Assembly: GCA_030448265.1 (NCBI GenBank)
Contig: JAUJNG010000010.1
Coordinates: 1 to 64,000, forward strand
Reading direction: 5' to 3'
DNA length: 64,000 nt
DNA from: Abditibacterium sp.
GTDB taxonomy: Bacteria; Armatimonadota; Abditibacteriia; Abditibacteriales; Abditibacteriaceae
In this document: positions 56,228 through 63,856 of the stretch, one piece after another
Numbering within the stretch: position 1 is the stretch's first letter
How the letters are laid out: each line of letters begins with the position of its first letter
Notes under the pieces: generated by a model
The model's database searches: none
The model's input: only the letters and a program-made list of their open reading frames with translations
What the model was told of the DNA's origin: nothing
Translations under genes and position numbers: made by a program

Positions 56228-57082
56228 CTATTTCGCCGCCGCATTGCCATACCAATCGCGCACCCGCACCTGAATTCGGCTCCCCGCCAGAGCTTTCGCA
56301 AATTGTTGGGGGTTGTCGTTGGCTTTGGTGAACGGATAGCGATAATGATAGGGATAAACGATTTTGGGTTTGAAGGCGCGCGCACCGGCGGCGGCTTCCT
56401 GGGGCGTCATGGTGAAGGGCAAATTCATCGGCAAAAACGCGATGTCGATGTTTTTGAGCGCCTTCATTTCCGGCGTCGCTTCGGTATCGCCCGCGATGTA
56501 GATGCGCTTGCCGCCGAGCGTGAGAATGTAGCCGTTGAACTCGCCTTTGGGATGAAATTTTTGGCCAGGTTTGGGGCCGCGCACGAGGTTATACATCGGC
56601 ACGGCTTCTAAATGAAACTGCGGTTTTTGGCGTCCAATGTCGAAGCCGTTTTTCGTTATATATCTTGTGCCGTCACCTAAAACCATAGCGCCAGTTTTGA
56701 AATCGTATCTTGTGCCGTTTTTCAAAACTCTGACAGCATTTGGCGTGAAAAGACTAAATAGCGTGTCACGCGCGGCCTCAGGCGCGAAAACGTGAACAGA
56801 TCCCTTTCCCGTTATCCGTTTAAGCGCATTTACATCCAAATGATCCGGATGTGTATGGGTAATCAAAACGAAATCCGCCTTTTTAGCGCCCGTGTAATCG
56901 CCTGCCGAAAACGGATCGACGTGAATCACTTTTCCGCCGTATTCGATTTGCAAACTGCCGTGATAAATCGGCGTGATGCGAATCGCGCCGCCCTGAGCGG
57001 GAATCACATCAGGCGCAGGCAGTGCATTCGCCCGTGCGCTGAGCGTGCCCGCGAGCGCCAAAACCAGAAGAAATTTCCTCAT
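56228..57082 (-). CDS. exported MBL-fold hydrolase (UlaG-like)
   Basis: A 284-residue protein. It has a signal peptide (MRKFLLVLALAGTLSARANA). The metal-binding motif is FVLITHTHPDHLDVNA, with downstream ligands in YIAGDTEATPEM and YPYHYRYPF. The fold group includes UlaG lactonases and related hydrolases. Its start overlaps the stop of the sugar-isomerase-like gene (ATGA), so the two are translated together. Substrate unknown. Confidence 0.88.
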   Translation of the reverse strand: MRKFLLVLALAGTLSARANALPAPDVIPAQGGAIRITPIYHGSLQIEYGGKVIHVDPFSAGDYTGAKKADFVLITHTHPDHLDVNALKRITGKGSVHVFAPEAARDTLFSLFTPNAVRVLKNGTRYDFKTGAMVLGDGTRYITKNGFDIGRQKPQFHLEAVPMYNLVRGPKPGQKFHPKGEFNGYILTLGGKRIYIAGDTEATPEMKALKNIDIAFLPMNLPFTMTPQEAAAGARAFKPKIVYPYHYRYPFTKANDNPQQFAKALAGSRIQVRVRDWYGNAAAK

Positions 57083-57840
57083 TTGTCCATTCCCCTGAGG
57101 TTTTTCAAACAGCGCGCCACGCATTCGTGGGGCGAGTTGGGTTCGGGATAGCGCTCCTGTTCGACGATGAAATACTGCGTCGGAGCGCCTTCGAGCGCCG
57201 CGAAAATGCCGTTCCAATCCGAATCGTCTTCGCCGATGTAATACCGTTCGAAATCTTTGGAAAATGGCTTGAGGTGAACCGTGGTGAGGCGGCTTTTCCA
57301 CTGCTCGATAAAGGGAATCGGGTCGGCGGCGCCTTCCTGGGCGTTGCCGGTGTCGAGTTGCAGAATGACTTCGGGCGGCGTGTTGGCCGCCAGAAGTTCC
57401 ATCGTGAAATCGCCGTTTTGGCCGAACGGCTCGAATTCCCAGCCGTGATTGTGATAGCCGATGCGCGCCCCGAATTCGGCGGCGGTTTGCGAGGCTTGCG
57501 TCAGTTTTTCCGCCAAACGCAAAGCGCCATCGCGCGTGCCGCGATATTCGGCGCCCACGCCTGGAACGATCAAAAACGAATTGCCGAAAGTCGCGTTGAA
57601 CGCGGCGGTTTCCTGCACATTTTGATCGGAAACGCTTTCCAGCGAAGTGTGCGTTCCGGCGCATTTGAGGCCGGTTTCGTCAAGCAGGGCTTTGAGTTCC
57701 TCGGCGCTCATGTTGTGATAACCGGCGAATTCGACGGCTTCGTAGCCCATTTGCGCGACGGCGCGAATGGTGGCGGGAAAATCCTGGGCGCTGTCGGCGC
57801 GCAGGGAGTAGAGTTGGAGTGCGAGGGGTGTTTTGGACAT
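57079..57840 (-). CDS. sugar phosphate isomerase/epimerase-like TIM barrel
   Basis: A 253-residue AP-endonuclease-family-2 / xylose-isomerase-like barrel. It has LALQLYSLRADSAQDFPATI, YHNHGWEFEPFGQNGD, LQLDTGNAQEGAADP, TTVHLKPFSKD and FIVEQERYPE, giving the usual Glu/Asp/His metal set. Such proteins isomerise sugars or inosose-type substrates. It forms an operon with the MBL-fold gene. Confidence 0.9.
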   Translation of the reverse strand: MSKTPLALQLYSLRADSAQDFPATIRAVAQMGYEAVEFAGYHNMSAEELKALLDETGLKCAGTHTSLESVSDQNVQETAAFNATFGNSFLIVPGVGAEYRGTRDGALRLAEKLTQASQTAAEFGARIGYHNHGWEFEPFGQNGDFTMELLAANTPPEVILQLDTGNAQEGAADPIPFIEQWKSRLTTVHLKPFSKDFERYYIGEDDSDWNGIFAALEGAPTQYFIVEQERYPEPNSPHECVARCLKNLRGMDK

Positions 57841-57856
57841 ATAATTTTTCTTTTAA

Positions 57857-57936
57857 TAGCCACAAAAAGTCACAAAAAGAACAAACAGGGTGTTTCGACA
57901 GCTCAATTTTTGTTCTTTTCGTGACTTTTGTGGCCA
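57857..57936. repeat. palindrome, CACAAAAAGTC type, after sucC
   Basis: TAGCCACAAAAAGTCACAAA (from 57857) and its near-complement (57910-57936) form arms of about 27 bp. It lies 5 bases past the sucC stop and before the next same-strand gene. Confidence 0.85.
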
Positions 57937-57940
57937 ATAT

Positions 57941-59077
57941 TTAGTTTTGGTTAACGAGCGCGACGATTTTCTGCGCGCCTTCCTGCATCGTGGCCGCGCC
58001 GACAAGCGGCGATCCTTCCAGCAAAGCCAGACCTTCCGCAGCGCGCGTTCCCGTCAGGCGAACCACAATCGGCACCTTGATATCGATGATTTCAATTGCC
58101 GAAAGCATGCCTTTGGCGACCTCATCGCCGCGCGTGATGCCGCCGAAAATGTTGAAAAAGATGCCTTTGACATTCTTATCGAGCAAAACCGTGTCGATGG
58201 CCTGCGTCACGACTTCGGCTTTGGCGCCGCCGCCGATGTCGAGAAAGTTCGCCGGTCGTCCGCCTTCGCGCTGCACCACGTCGAGCGTCGTCATGACAAG
58301 GCCGGCGCCGTTGCCGATGATGCCGATATCGCCTTCCAAACGCACATAAGTGAGGCCGCGTTTGTGGGCTTCGGCTTCAATGGGATCGTCTTCCTGTTCT
58401 TCCTGAAACTGCGCCAGATCGGGATGGCGAAAGAGCGCGTTGTCGTCCAGAACGATTTTGGAGTCGGCGGCGATGAGTTTGCCGTCGCCGGTCAAAACCA
58501 ACGGGTTGATTTCGGCGAGCGAGCAGTCGTAGTCGAGATACACCTTATAAAGCGCCTTCAAAAACGCGCCCATGCCTTTGAGCGCCGTCGGCGGCAGATT
58601 GGCCTCGAAACCTAATTGGCGAATCTGAAAATCCTGCAAGCCGATGGCGGGATCGAGATGCAGTTTGGCAATCGCGGCAGGGTTTTGTTCGGCAACGACT
58701 TCGATTTCGATGCCGCCTTCTTTGGAGACCATCACGATGTTGCGCCGCGCGGCGCGGTCGGTGGTGATGCCCAGATAATACTCTTCCTTGATGTCGGCGG
58801 CCTCTTCGACCAGAACCCGTTCGACTTTGAGACCTTTGATCTCCATGCCGATGATCTGCGCGGCGACGGCGCGCGCTTCGTCGGGGTCTTTGGCGAGTTT
58901 GATTCCGCCCGCTTTGCCTCGTCCGCCGGCGTGAACCTGCGCTTTGACGACCACGGTTTTGCCGATTTCGGCGGCGATGGAAGCGGCTTCGTCGGGCGAA
59001 AACGCGACGCGGCCCTGGGGAATGGGCACGCCGTATTTGGCGAAAATTTCTTTGCCCTGGTATTCGAGTAGTTTCAT
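57941..59077 (-). CDS. sucC: succinyl-CoA ligase subunit beta
   Basis: A 378-residue ADP/GDP-forming beta subunit. ATP-grasp N-terminus MKLLEYQGKEIFAKYGVPIP, nucleotide-binding VVKAQVHAGGRGKAGG, and the C-terminal domain with GNGAGLVMTTLDVV and FFNIFGGITRGDEVA. It pairs with sucD at 53679, 3.4 kb downstream. ATG 59077 is the start; upstream residues of the longer ORF come from a palindrome. Confidence 0.97.
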   Translation of the reverse strand: MKLLEYQGKEIFAKYGVPIPQGRVAFSPDEAASIAAEIGKTVVVKAQVHAGGRGKAGGIKLAKDPDEARAVAAQIIGMEIKGLKVERVLVEEAADIKEEYYLGITTDRAARRNIVMVSKEGGIEIEVVAEQNPAAIAKLHLDPAIGLQDFQIRQLGFEANLPPTALKGMGAFLKALYKVYLDYDCSLAEINPLVLTGDGKLIAADSKIVLDDNALFRHPDLAQFQEEQEDDPIEAEAHKRGLTYVRLEGDIGIIGNGAGLVMTTLDVVQREGGRPANFLDIGGGAKAEVVTQAIDTVLLDKNVKGIFFNIFGGITRGDEVAKGMLSAIEIIDIKVPIVVRLTGTRAAEGLALLEGSPLVGAATMQEGAQKIVALVNQN

Positions 59078-59087
59078 GGTAATTTCT

Positions 59088-59162
59088 TTCAATGTTGAGC
59101 GTTCAATGTCCAATGTTGAGCTTTAAACATTGAACATTGGACATTGAACGCTCAACATTGAA
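59088..59162. repeat. perfect palindrome in the sucC leader
   Basis: Arms 59088-59117 and 59133-59162 are perfect 30-bp inverted copies (TTCAATGTTGAGCGTTCAAT...). It occupies the whole gap between the small coiled-coil gene (stop at 59166) and sucC (start 59077). The sequence itself is built from the word TTCAATGT. Confidence 0.93.
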
Positions 59163-59165
59163 CAT

Positions 59166-59477
59166 TTAGCCTTCGGACAGCCGCCGCACCTCGTAGGAGA
59201 ATTTCACGGCGTCTTCGACAAATTTGGTGATGTTTTCTTCTTCGCGCAGAACTTGAATCTGCTCTTCGATTTCGTCCAGTTTCTGCTGCAAAACGGCGCG
59301 TTCGCCGGCATCGTGGGCGACTTCGAGATCGCGTTCGATGCGGCTCCGGCGCCCTTGCAGCGCGGCGACGTAGTTCGCCCATTGCTCGGCGCGCAGCGAG
59401 CCTTCGAGCGCTTCGTCGATGGCGTCGTCGATGTTTTCGTTGGGCGCGCTGGGGAGTCGTTCGTGGTCGGGTCTCAT
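59166..59477 (-). CDS. small coiled-coil protein
   Basis: A 103-residue acidic helical protein (SRIERDLEVAHDAGERAVLQ then QKLDEIEEQIQVLREEENIT) with heptad-like periodicity over residues ~40-80. Nothing identifies its function. It lies directly upstream of the sucC palindrome. Confidence 0.7.
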   Translation of the reverse strand: MRPDHERLPSAPNENIDDAIDEALEGSLRAEQWANYVAALQGRRSRIERDLEVAHDAGERAVLQQKLDEIEEQIQVLREEENITKFVEDAVKFSYEVRRLSEG

Positions 59478-59554
59478 CGCTGGTCTCCTCGGTGGATAGC
59501 GCCAGTTTAGTGCCCAAGACGCTCGCGCGATGAGTTATTTAATCCAGATTGCCA

Positions 59555-59670
59555 CCTGCCAGCGAATAAATTCGCCGCAAAGGAAAACGAAGTCCGCCTT
59601 CGCGGACTGAGATCGCAACCTGCGAAGGCAGGTTTTGCTCTTCTTTGCGGCGAATTTATTCGCTGGCAGG
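59555..59670. repeat. cloverleaf palindrome, second copy
   Basis: Perfect 28-bp outer arms (59555-59582, 59643-59670; CCTGCCAGCGAATAAATTCG...) enclose two hairpins, AGTCCGCCTTCGCGGACT and AACCTGCGAAGGCAGGTT. The outer-arm and stem sequences differ from 15074-15170, but the architecture and CCTTCG/CGAAGG cores are the same. The right arm overlaps the 3' end of the interrupted gene. Confidence 0.92.
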
Positions 59671-59970
59671 CGAAGCGCCGCCAGGAGCGGGAAACGCGGG
59701 CCACACGACCCGCAGTTCGACGTCTGAAAGCTCGCTTTCGAAAACCGTCGCGACGGGCTGTCTGGGGTCGGCGATGGCGCGAATTTCCAGGATACCACCT
59801 GGTTTTTCGGGCACATAATGAACCGCGACGGGCGGTTTAAACTCTTTGAAATTGGGGTCTTTGGACGCCGCCGCAATTTGCGCCACTCGCGCCCAGTCGC
59901 GCGACTGGGCCGCCTGCACGAGCGCGGGGACGTCGTGGGGCAGCACGTTGTAGGGCGTTTTGGAAATAAA

Positions 59971-60554
59971 GAATCCCCGCAGCAAGCTACGGGGTATTTG
60001 AATAGAAGGAGTGTAACTTTTGTTGTCAAGTGTCGAAGAGCACCAACTGCTGCTGATGCAAGGTCTGGTAAGTGCCTGTGCCCTGTTTTCTCACATAATC
60101 CGCGATGGTCTGTGCGTTGCCATGTTGTCCCACCGTCGAGATGAAGTAGCCACTCGACCAAAACGCGCCGCCCCACAGCTTCTTCTTGACTTGAGGGTAG
60201 CGCGAGAGCACTTCGCGTGCGGTCAAGCTCTTGATTTTTTGTGCGAGTTGCTGCGGGCTGTAAGTCGGCACGCTCTGCACCAAAAAGTGGACGTGGTCGC
60301 GGTCAGTGCCAATCTCGATGAACACGATCTCGTAGCGACACGCGATCTCCAGGCACACCTCGCGCAACACCGCGTCCACCTGTTCATCGATCACCACCCG
60401 ACGATACTTGGTGGGACACACCAGATGATAAAGCAACACCGACACGTTGTGGCTTTTGTGCCGGAACACCACTTGGCCTTCTGAACTCATACGTCCAGTT
60501 TGCCCTCACACTTCCAATCCGCAGCAAGCTGCGGGGTATCTAACCCAAGAGAAT
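59971..60554 (-). mobile_element. IS200/IS605-like insertion sequence, tnpA only
   Basis: A 584-bp element carrying only a Y1 transposase. Each end bears a subterminal hairpin: CCCCGCAGCAAGCTACGGGG on the left and CCGCAGCAAGCTGCGG on the right. GAA(T) is shared at both junctions. The interrupted gene is restored in frame on removal. There is no tnpB. Confidence 0.88.
60026..60490 (-). CDS. tnpA: Y1 transposase TnpA (IS200 family)
   Basis: A 154-residue single-strand transposase. It has the HUH pair in GTDRDHVHFLVQS, LYHLVCPTKYRRVVID near the start, and the catalytic Tyr in QTIADYVRKQGTG. It has full length and looks intact. It recognises the terminal hairpins of the element. Confidence 0.95.
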   Translation of the reverse strand: MSSEGQVVFRHKSHNVSVLLYHLVCPTKYRRVVIDEQVDAVLREVCLEIACRYEIVFIEIGTDRDHVHFLVQSVPTYSPQQLAQKIKSLTAREVLSRYPQVKKKLWGGAFWSSGYFISTVGQHGNAQTIADYVRKQGTGTYQTLHQQQLVLFDT

Positions 60555-60832
60555 GAACCAGCGATTGCGCTCTTCGCTGTAGCGCCGCCCCGCCGCGAAA
60601 TACATCACCAGGGTCGCGGCGATGGCGCAGAGCAATCCTTCGATGCCCAGCAACGCCCAGAACATTCCCCTGCTAATGTTGGCACCGCGCCCGCGCCGTC
60701 CGGAGACTTCCAGACCGCTTTGCGCGCGCTGTTCCAGATATTGGCGTGTTGTGGCGATGGGCGATTCGGATTGGGGTGTGGTCGCGGCGCGCCCGCCCTG
60801 CACCTGGCCGCGATGCGATTGGGCTTCCTGAC

Positions 60833-61201
60833 TCAGCGCCATCGAAAAAGCGAGGAGTCCCGCCAGAAAGCCGACCAGGGCCGCCAGATTCGCATTACGC
60901 ACTTTTTACGCACTTTGCCGAAATGAATGGCCGGAAAAAAGGCCGCTCCGGTGAGCGCGCCCAGAAGCGCCGCGCCGATGAGAACCGTCCACAGCGAGGA
61001 AAAAAGCCCCATCCCGAAATGCGCGGTTTTGTCGTAGAGAAACGCGGTTAATCCTGGCGCCATCAAAAACGTGACCAAAATGAGCGGCCAGCCCATCGGC
61101 CCGACTTTGCCGCTCGGTTTATAGCCCCGCAATGCCGTCAGAGGCTGCGAAGGAGGATTAGCGCCTGCGCCGGAAGGAAGATTTGCGGGAGAAGGATTCA
61201 T
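60833..61201 (-). CDS. small membrane protein, hypothetical
   Basis: A 122-residue protein: Pro/Ser-rich N-terminus, then two transmembrane helices (PLILVTFLMAPGLTAFLYD; LWTVLIGAALLGALTGAAFF). The C-terminus is basic. Its last 70 bases overlap the start of the interrupted gene in another frame, which is unusual. It has its own promoter 43 bases upstream (61244-61272). Confidence 0.7.
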   Translation of the reverse strand: MNPSPANLPSGAGANPPSQPLTALRGYKPSGKVGPMGWPLILVTFLMAPGLTAFLYDKTAHFGMGLFSSLWTVLIGAALLGALTGAAFFPAIHFGKVRKKCVMRIWRPWSAFWRDSSLFRWR

Positions 61202-61243
61202 TTTTCGTCCTTGAAAATCTGGGGGAATGAGGAAGCAACTCCC

Positions 61244-61272
61244 ATTGTCCCACAGCGCGCGGGCGGTGACAA
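61244..61272 (-). promoter_or_regulatory. promoter with conserved spacer, copy 1
   Basis: On the minus strand TTGTCA, 17 bases, GACAAT. The 33-bp segment 61241-61273 is closely similar to 63541-63573, including the spacer (GCGCGCTGTGG). Confidence 0.65.
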
Positions 61273-61294
61273 CACGCACTGAACAGGCCCGACT

Positions 61295-62338
61295 TCAAGG
61301 CGATTTCTGGCCGATGCGGGGAAAGAGCGCGAGTCCTTCGGGCGGAATCGGGCCTTCCCAGAACGGGTTGTTGGCTTTGCCAGGCGGATAAATCGATAAA
61401 ATCGCCTCGGTGTCGGGCGGACAGGTATAAACCGCGACCTGAGCGCCAGAGTTGCCGTCGATTTTGGATTCCCTGCCGATTTTGCCTACCATGCCCCAGT
61501 CGCCCTTTTGCGCGCACTCCACGATGGCGTCGATGTGGGCGGGATGAACATCATAAAAAAACTTCTTTTTCCACCAGCGATCTTTTTCTTCGTTGAACCT
61601 CGCGCCCGCCGCGCCCAATGCCGCCAAGATCGCAAAAATGGCCACCAGGCCGATTTGTCCGGCCAGATAAAACCAGAATCCAGCGCCCTGAAACGTCATT
61701 GCCGTGCCCGATGACGCACCCCTGATGCGGTGCGAATCGGTGCTGACCAGCGAGATGCCCGACTGCGCGCGGTCTTGCATCCAGAGGCGGAAATAGCGCG
61801 GCGGCGATAAAAACTGCTCGACGCGGGGCCGCACCTGCGCTGTCGGGAGACCATTGCGCCGTGTGATGGCCTGGGTAAATCCCGCGACGTATTCCTCGCG
61901 CTGCGACCACGCGCTCAGGCCCAGAAAAGTCGAATAAGCCAGCAGCGCCGCGACCGTCGCCACCCCAACGGCGATGGCGCGATTGCGGCACTTTCCCGCC
62001 TTGATGAGCGGCCACAGCGCGCAGCCGAGGGCGAAACCGAACGCCATTTCGGAAAACAGCGCGACGTTGCCGAACTGGTAAACCCAGAAATACAGCGCGC
62101 CAATGGACAGGGCCGCGAGCGGGACGCCCGCCACAAACAGCGGCAATGCCGCGCTGCCGACGCGGCCCGACGACTGGTGAACGGTGTGTTTGGGCGTTGT
62201 GGGCAGCGCGTAGTAGGCCGGCTGCACGTTGGCGGAGGTGTTGGCCGCGAAAATATCGCCGACCGAGGCTTTGGCCCCCTTCGGCGCGGGTTTCGGCTCG
62301 TTCGGATCGGAAAACGGATTGTTGGACGGCTCTTTCAT
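61295..62338 (-). CDS. multi-TM membrane protein, family of the interrupted gene
   Basis: A 347-residue protein with about five hydrophobic segments (ALPLFVAGVPLAALSIGALY; FSEMAFGFALGCALWPLI; AIAVGVATVAALLAYSTFLG; IGLVAIFAILAALGAAGA). A soluble C-terminal domain begins KKKFFYDVHPAHIDAIVECA and ends IGQKSP. The N-terminus is Pro/Asn-rich. The C-terminal half is paralogous to the IS-interrupted gene. Its start overlaps the stop of the upstream gene (ATGA), so the two are one operon. Confidence 0.78.
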   Translation of the reverse strand: MKEPSNNPFSDPNEPKPAPKGAKASVGDIFAANTSANVQPAYYALPTTPKHTVHQSSGRVGSAALPLFVAGVPLAALSIGALYFWVYQFGNVALFSEMAFGFALGCALWPLIKAGKCRNRAIAVGVATVAALLAYSTFLGLSAWSQREEYVAGFTQAITRRNGLPTAQVRPRVEQFLSPPRYFRLWMQDRAQSGISLVSTDSHRIRGASSGTAMTFQGAGFWFYLAGQIGLVAIFAILAALGAAGARFNEEKDRWWKKKFFYDVHPAHIDAIVECAQKGDWGMVGKIGRESKIDGNSGAQVAVYTCPPDTEAILSIYPPGKANNPFWEGPIPPEGLALFPRIGQKSP

Positions 62339-63414
62339 GCGCGCACACCTCCCTGCGAGAGTTCCTTTTGCACCTCGGCGCGCTCGCTGAGCGAATTGAA
62401 GCTCAAAATCGCCGTGGTTTTTTTGCTTTTGTCGGCCTCGTCACAGTAGCGCAGACGCAGCGCGGGTTTGCCTCGCGCTCCCGCGTAAAACAGGCCCTCT
62501 TCGATGTGCAGCGTGCCGGACTGCGGCGCGCTGAGCCACACACCGACCTGGCTTTGCGTGACCTGGCCGTTGAAGCGCGGAGAAGCGTCAATGTGCGAGG
62601 CAAACGCCAACTGGCCGCCTTCGAGTTCGATGAGGACGCTGGGCATCTCCCAGAAGCGCGACGCAACTTTTTCATTGAGGCGCAGCTTGCCGCTAAAGCG
62701 CAGCGCCGGCCCGTTTTGTGGCGCCTGCGCCGTTTCACCGAGCGCGCTTGAATCTGAAAACGGCGAAGCGGCGCCGTTCCCCTGAGTCGCGCGGGATTTG
62801 GTGCGACGAAAGAAAATGTGCTTTTGGAGCGAAGAGAGCAAAAACAGGACGGAAATCGCGGCCAGTCCACTCATGACAACGGTTGTAGTCAGCGGATTGC
62901 CTGGCGTTTGGCCTTCGGACAATTCGAGCGAGCTATCCATCACGAGCGGAGCGTATTTGGGAACTGCGGCGCTGAGGTCGTCTCGCAAATCCGACGGCAC
63001 GCTCCACATCATGCCGGTGAGCGTCACCTTTTGCGCCTGGTTGCCGCCGTGAACTTCGTCGCCCGCGTGGACGAAAAAGCCGCTTTTGGTTTTCAGATCG
63101 ACGAGCGGCACCAGGTCGAAATGCTCGCTGCCTTTGGAAACATCGAGTTTCATCGGCGGCAGCAGGGTGCCCGTCACGGCGACGTAGCGGTGCTGAAAAT
63201 CGGTGCGCCCCAGTTGCAAAAACTCGGTGACGCTCATCGCCTGGGGTGTTTGGCCGTTGGAAACGGCATCGCGGCGCGCATCGTTGGCGATAATGGCGAA
63301 CAGCGCGCACGCACCGAGGAGCCACCAGTTGAGCGGCAGGCCATTCACAGTGTTGCGCGACATTTTGTGGCTCGCGGCGGCAATCAGACCCATCAGAGAA
63401 TAAAAGGGATGCAT
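62335..63414 (-). CDS. membrane protein, hypothetical
   Basis: A 359-residue protein with an N-terminal TM (WWLLGACALFAIIAND) and a second TM (TTTVVMSGLAAISVLFLLSS). An external loop of about 130 residues lies between them (SVTEFLQLGRTDFQHRYVAV). The C-terminal soluble beta domain (LRFSGKLRLNEKVASRFWEM ...) looks DUF-like. No recognised family. It is translated just before the 61295 gene in the same operon. Confidence 0.72.
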   Translation of the reverse strand: MHPFYSLMGLIAAASHKMSRNTVNGLPLNWWLLGACALFAIIANDARRDAVSNGQTPQAMSVTEFLQLGRTDFQHRYVAVTGTLLPPMKLDVSKGSEHFDLVPLVDLKTKSGFFVHAGDEVHGGNQAQKVTLTGMMWSVPSDLRDDLSAAVPKYAPLVMDSSLELSEGQTPGNPLTTTVVMSGLAAISVLFLLSSLQKHIFFRRTKSRATQGNGAASPFSDSSALGETAQAPQNGPALRFSGKLRLNEKVASRFWEMPSVLIELEGGQLAFASHIDASPRFNGQVTQSQVGVWLSAPQSGTLHIEEGLFYAGARGKPALRLRYCDEADKSKKTTAILSFNSLSERAEVQKELSQGGVRA

Positions 63415-63543
63415 ATGAGTGGAAATCTATGTGATAGATTCAACAGATGATGGGTGTTCGGGGTGCGAATGAGTTCACGGGCAGTGCATCTCAAGGTGTG
63501 CCTATTTCGGCCCAGGAGCAAGTAAAATGGGAGAGCAATTCCC

Positions 63544-63572
63544 ATTGTTCCACAGCGCGCAGGGCATGACAA
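63544..63572 (-). promoter_or_regulatory. promoter with conserved spacer, copy 2
   Basis: On the minus strand TTGTCA, 17 bases, AACAAT. The segment is almost the same as at 61244-61272, with a longer leader (about 120 bases) to the gene at 63414. Confidence 0.65.
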
Positions 63573-63592
63573 TACGGTTTGCCAGGATCGTT

Positions 63593-63704
63593 CAGCTGGC
63601 TGTGAACCACAGAGGCACGGAGCCACAGAGAAAAGGAATGCCCTATAAAATCCCAACTTTTCCTCTTCTCTGTGCCTCCGTGCCTCTGTGGTTGACAGCC
63701 AGCT
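63593..63704. repeat. long palindrome, CACAGAG-type family
   Basis: Arms 63593-63637 and 63661-63704 are about 44 bp with three or four mismatches. The core (CCACAGAGGCACGGAG) is the CACAGAG family word. It lies between divergent genes. Confidence 0.9.
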
Positions 63705-63779
63705 CGATACCTCTCCAGGTTGCAACGGCGATTTGACGACGAGACTTCAGTAGATTGCCGTCTCATCTCACCCCGACAG

Positions 63780-63809
63780 TTGCGCCCGCAAAATGCGGCG
63801 TGTTATAAA
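63780..63809 (+). promoter_or_regulatory. promoter for the permease gene
   Basis: TTGCGC (63780-63785), 18 bases, TATAAA (63804-63809), followed by a second TATAAA (63817-63822) inside a direct repeat of GCGTGTTATAAA. Confidence 0.45.
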
Positions 63810-63820
63810 GGCGTGTTATA

Positions 63821-63856
63821 AAAACGGCGGCAGTTAAAGCCAACTGCCGTCGTTTT
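63821..63856 (+). promoter_or_regulatory. hairpin abutting the permease start codon
   Basis: AAAACGGCGGCAGTT and AACTGCCGTCGTTTT form a 15-bp stem with one mismatch and a 6-base loop, ending directly at the ATG. No Shine-Dalgarno is visible. There is no plus-strand gene upstream that it could terminate. Confidence 0.65.

Larger units (their letters stand above)
59656..60902 (-). pseudogene. membrane-protein gene split by an IS200/IS605 insertion
   Basis: N-terminal part 60555-60902 (MRNANLAALVGFLAGLLAFS ... YSEERNRWF) and C-terminal part 59656-59970 (FISKTPYNVLPHDVPALVQA ...) are collinear with the intact paralogue at 61295-62338 (EEKDRWWKKKFFYDVHPAHI). Removing 59971-60554 joins them in frame. 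The N-terminal half has a signal-like TM, TRQYLEQRAQSGLEV and a second TM; the C-terminal half is a soluble domain. The function of the family is unknown. Confidence 0.88.
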
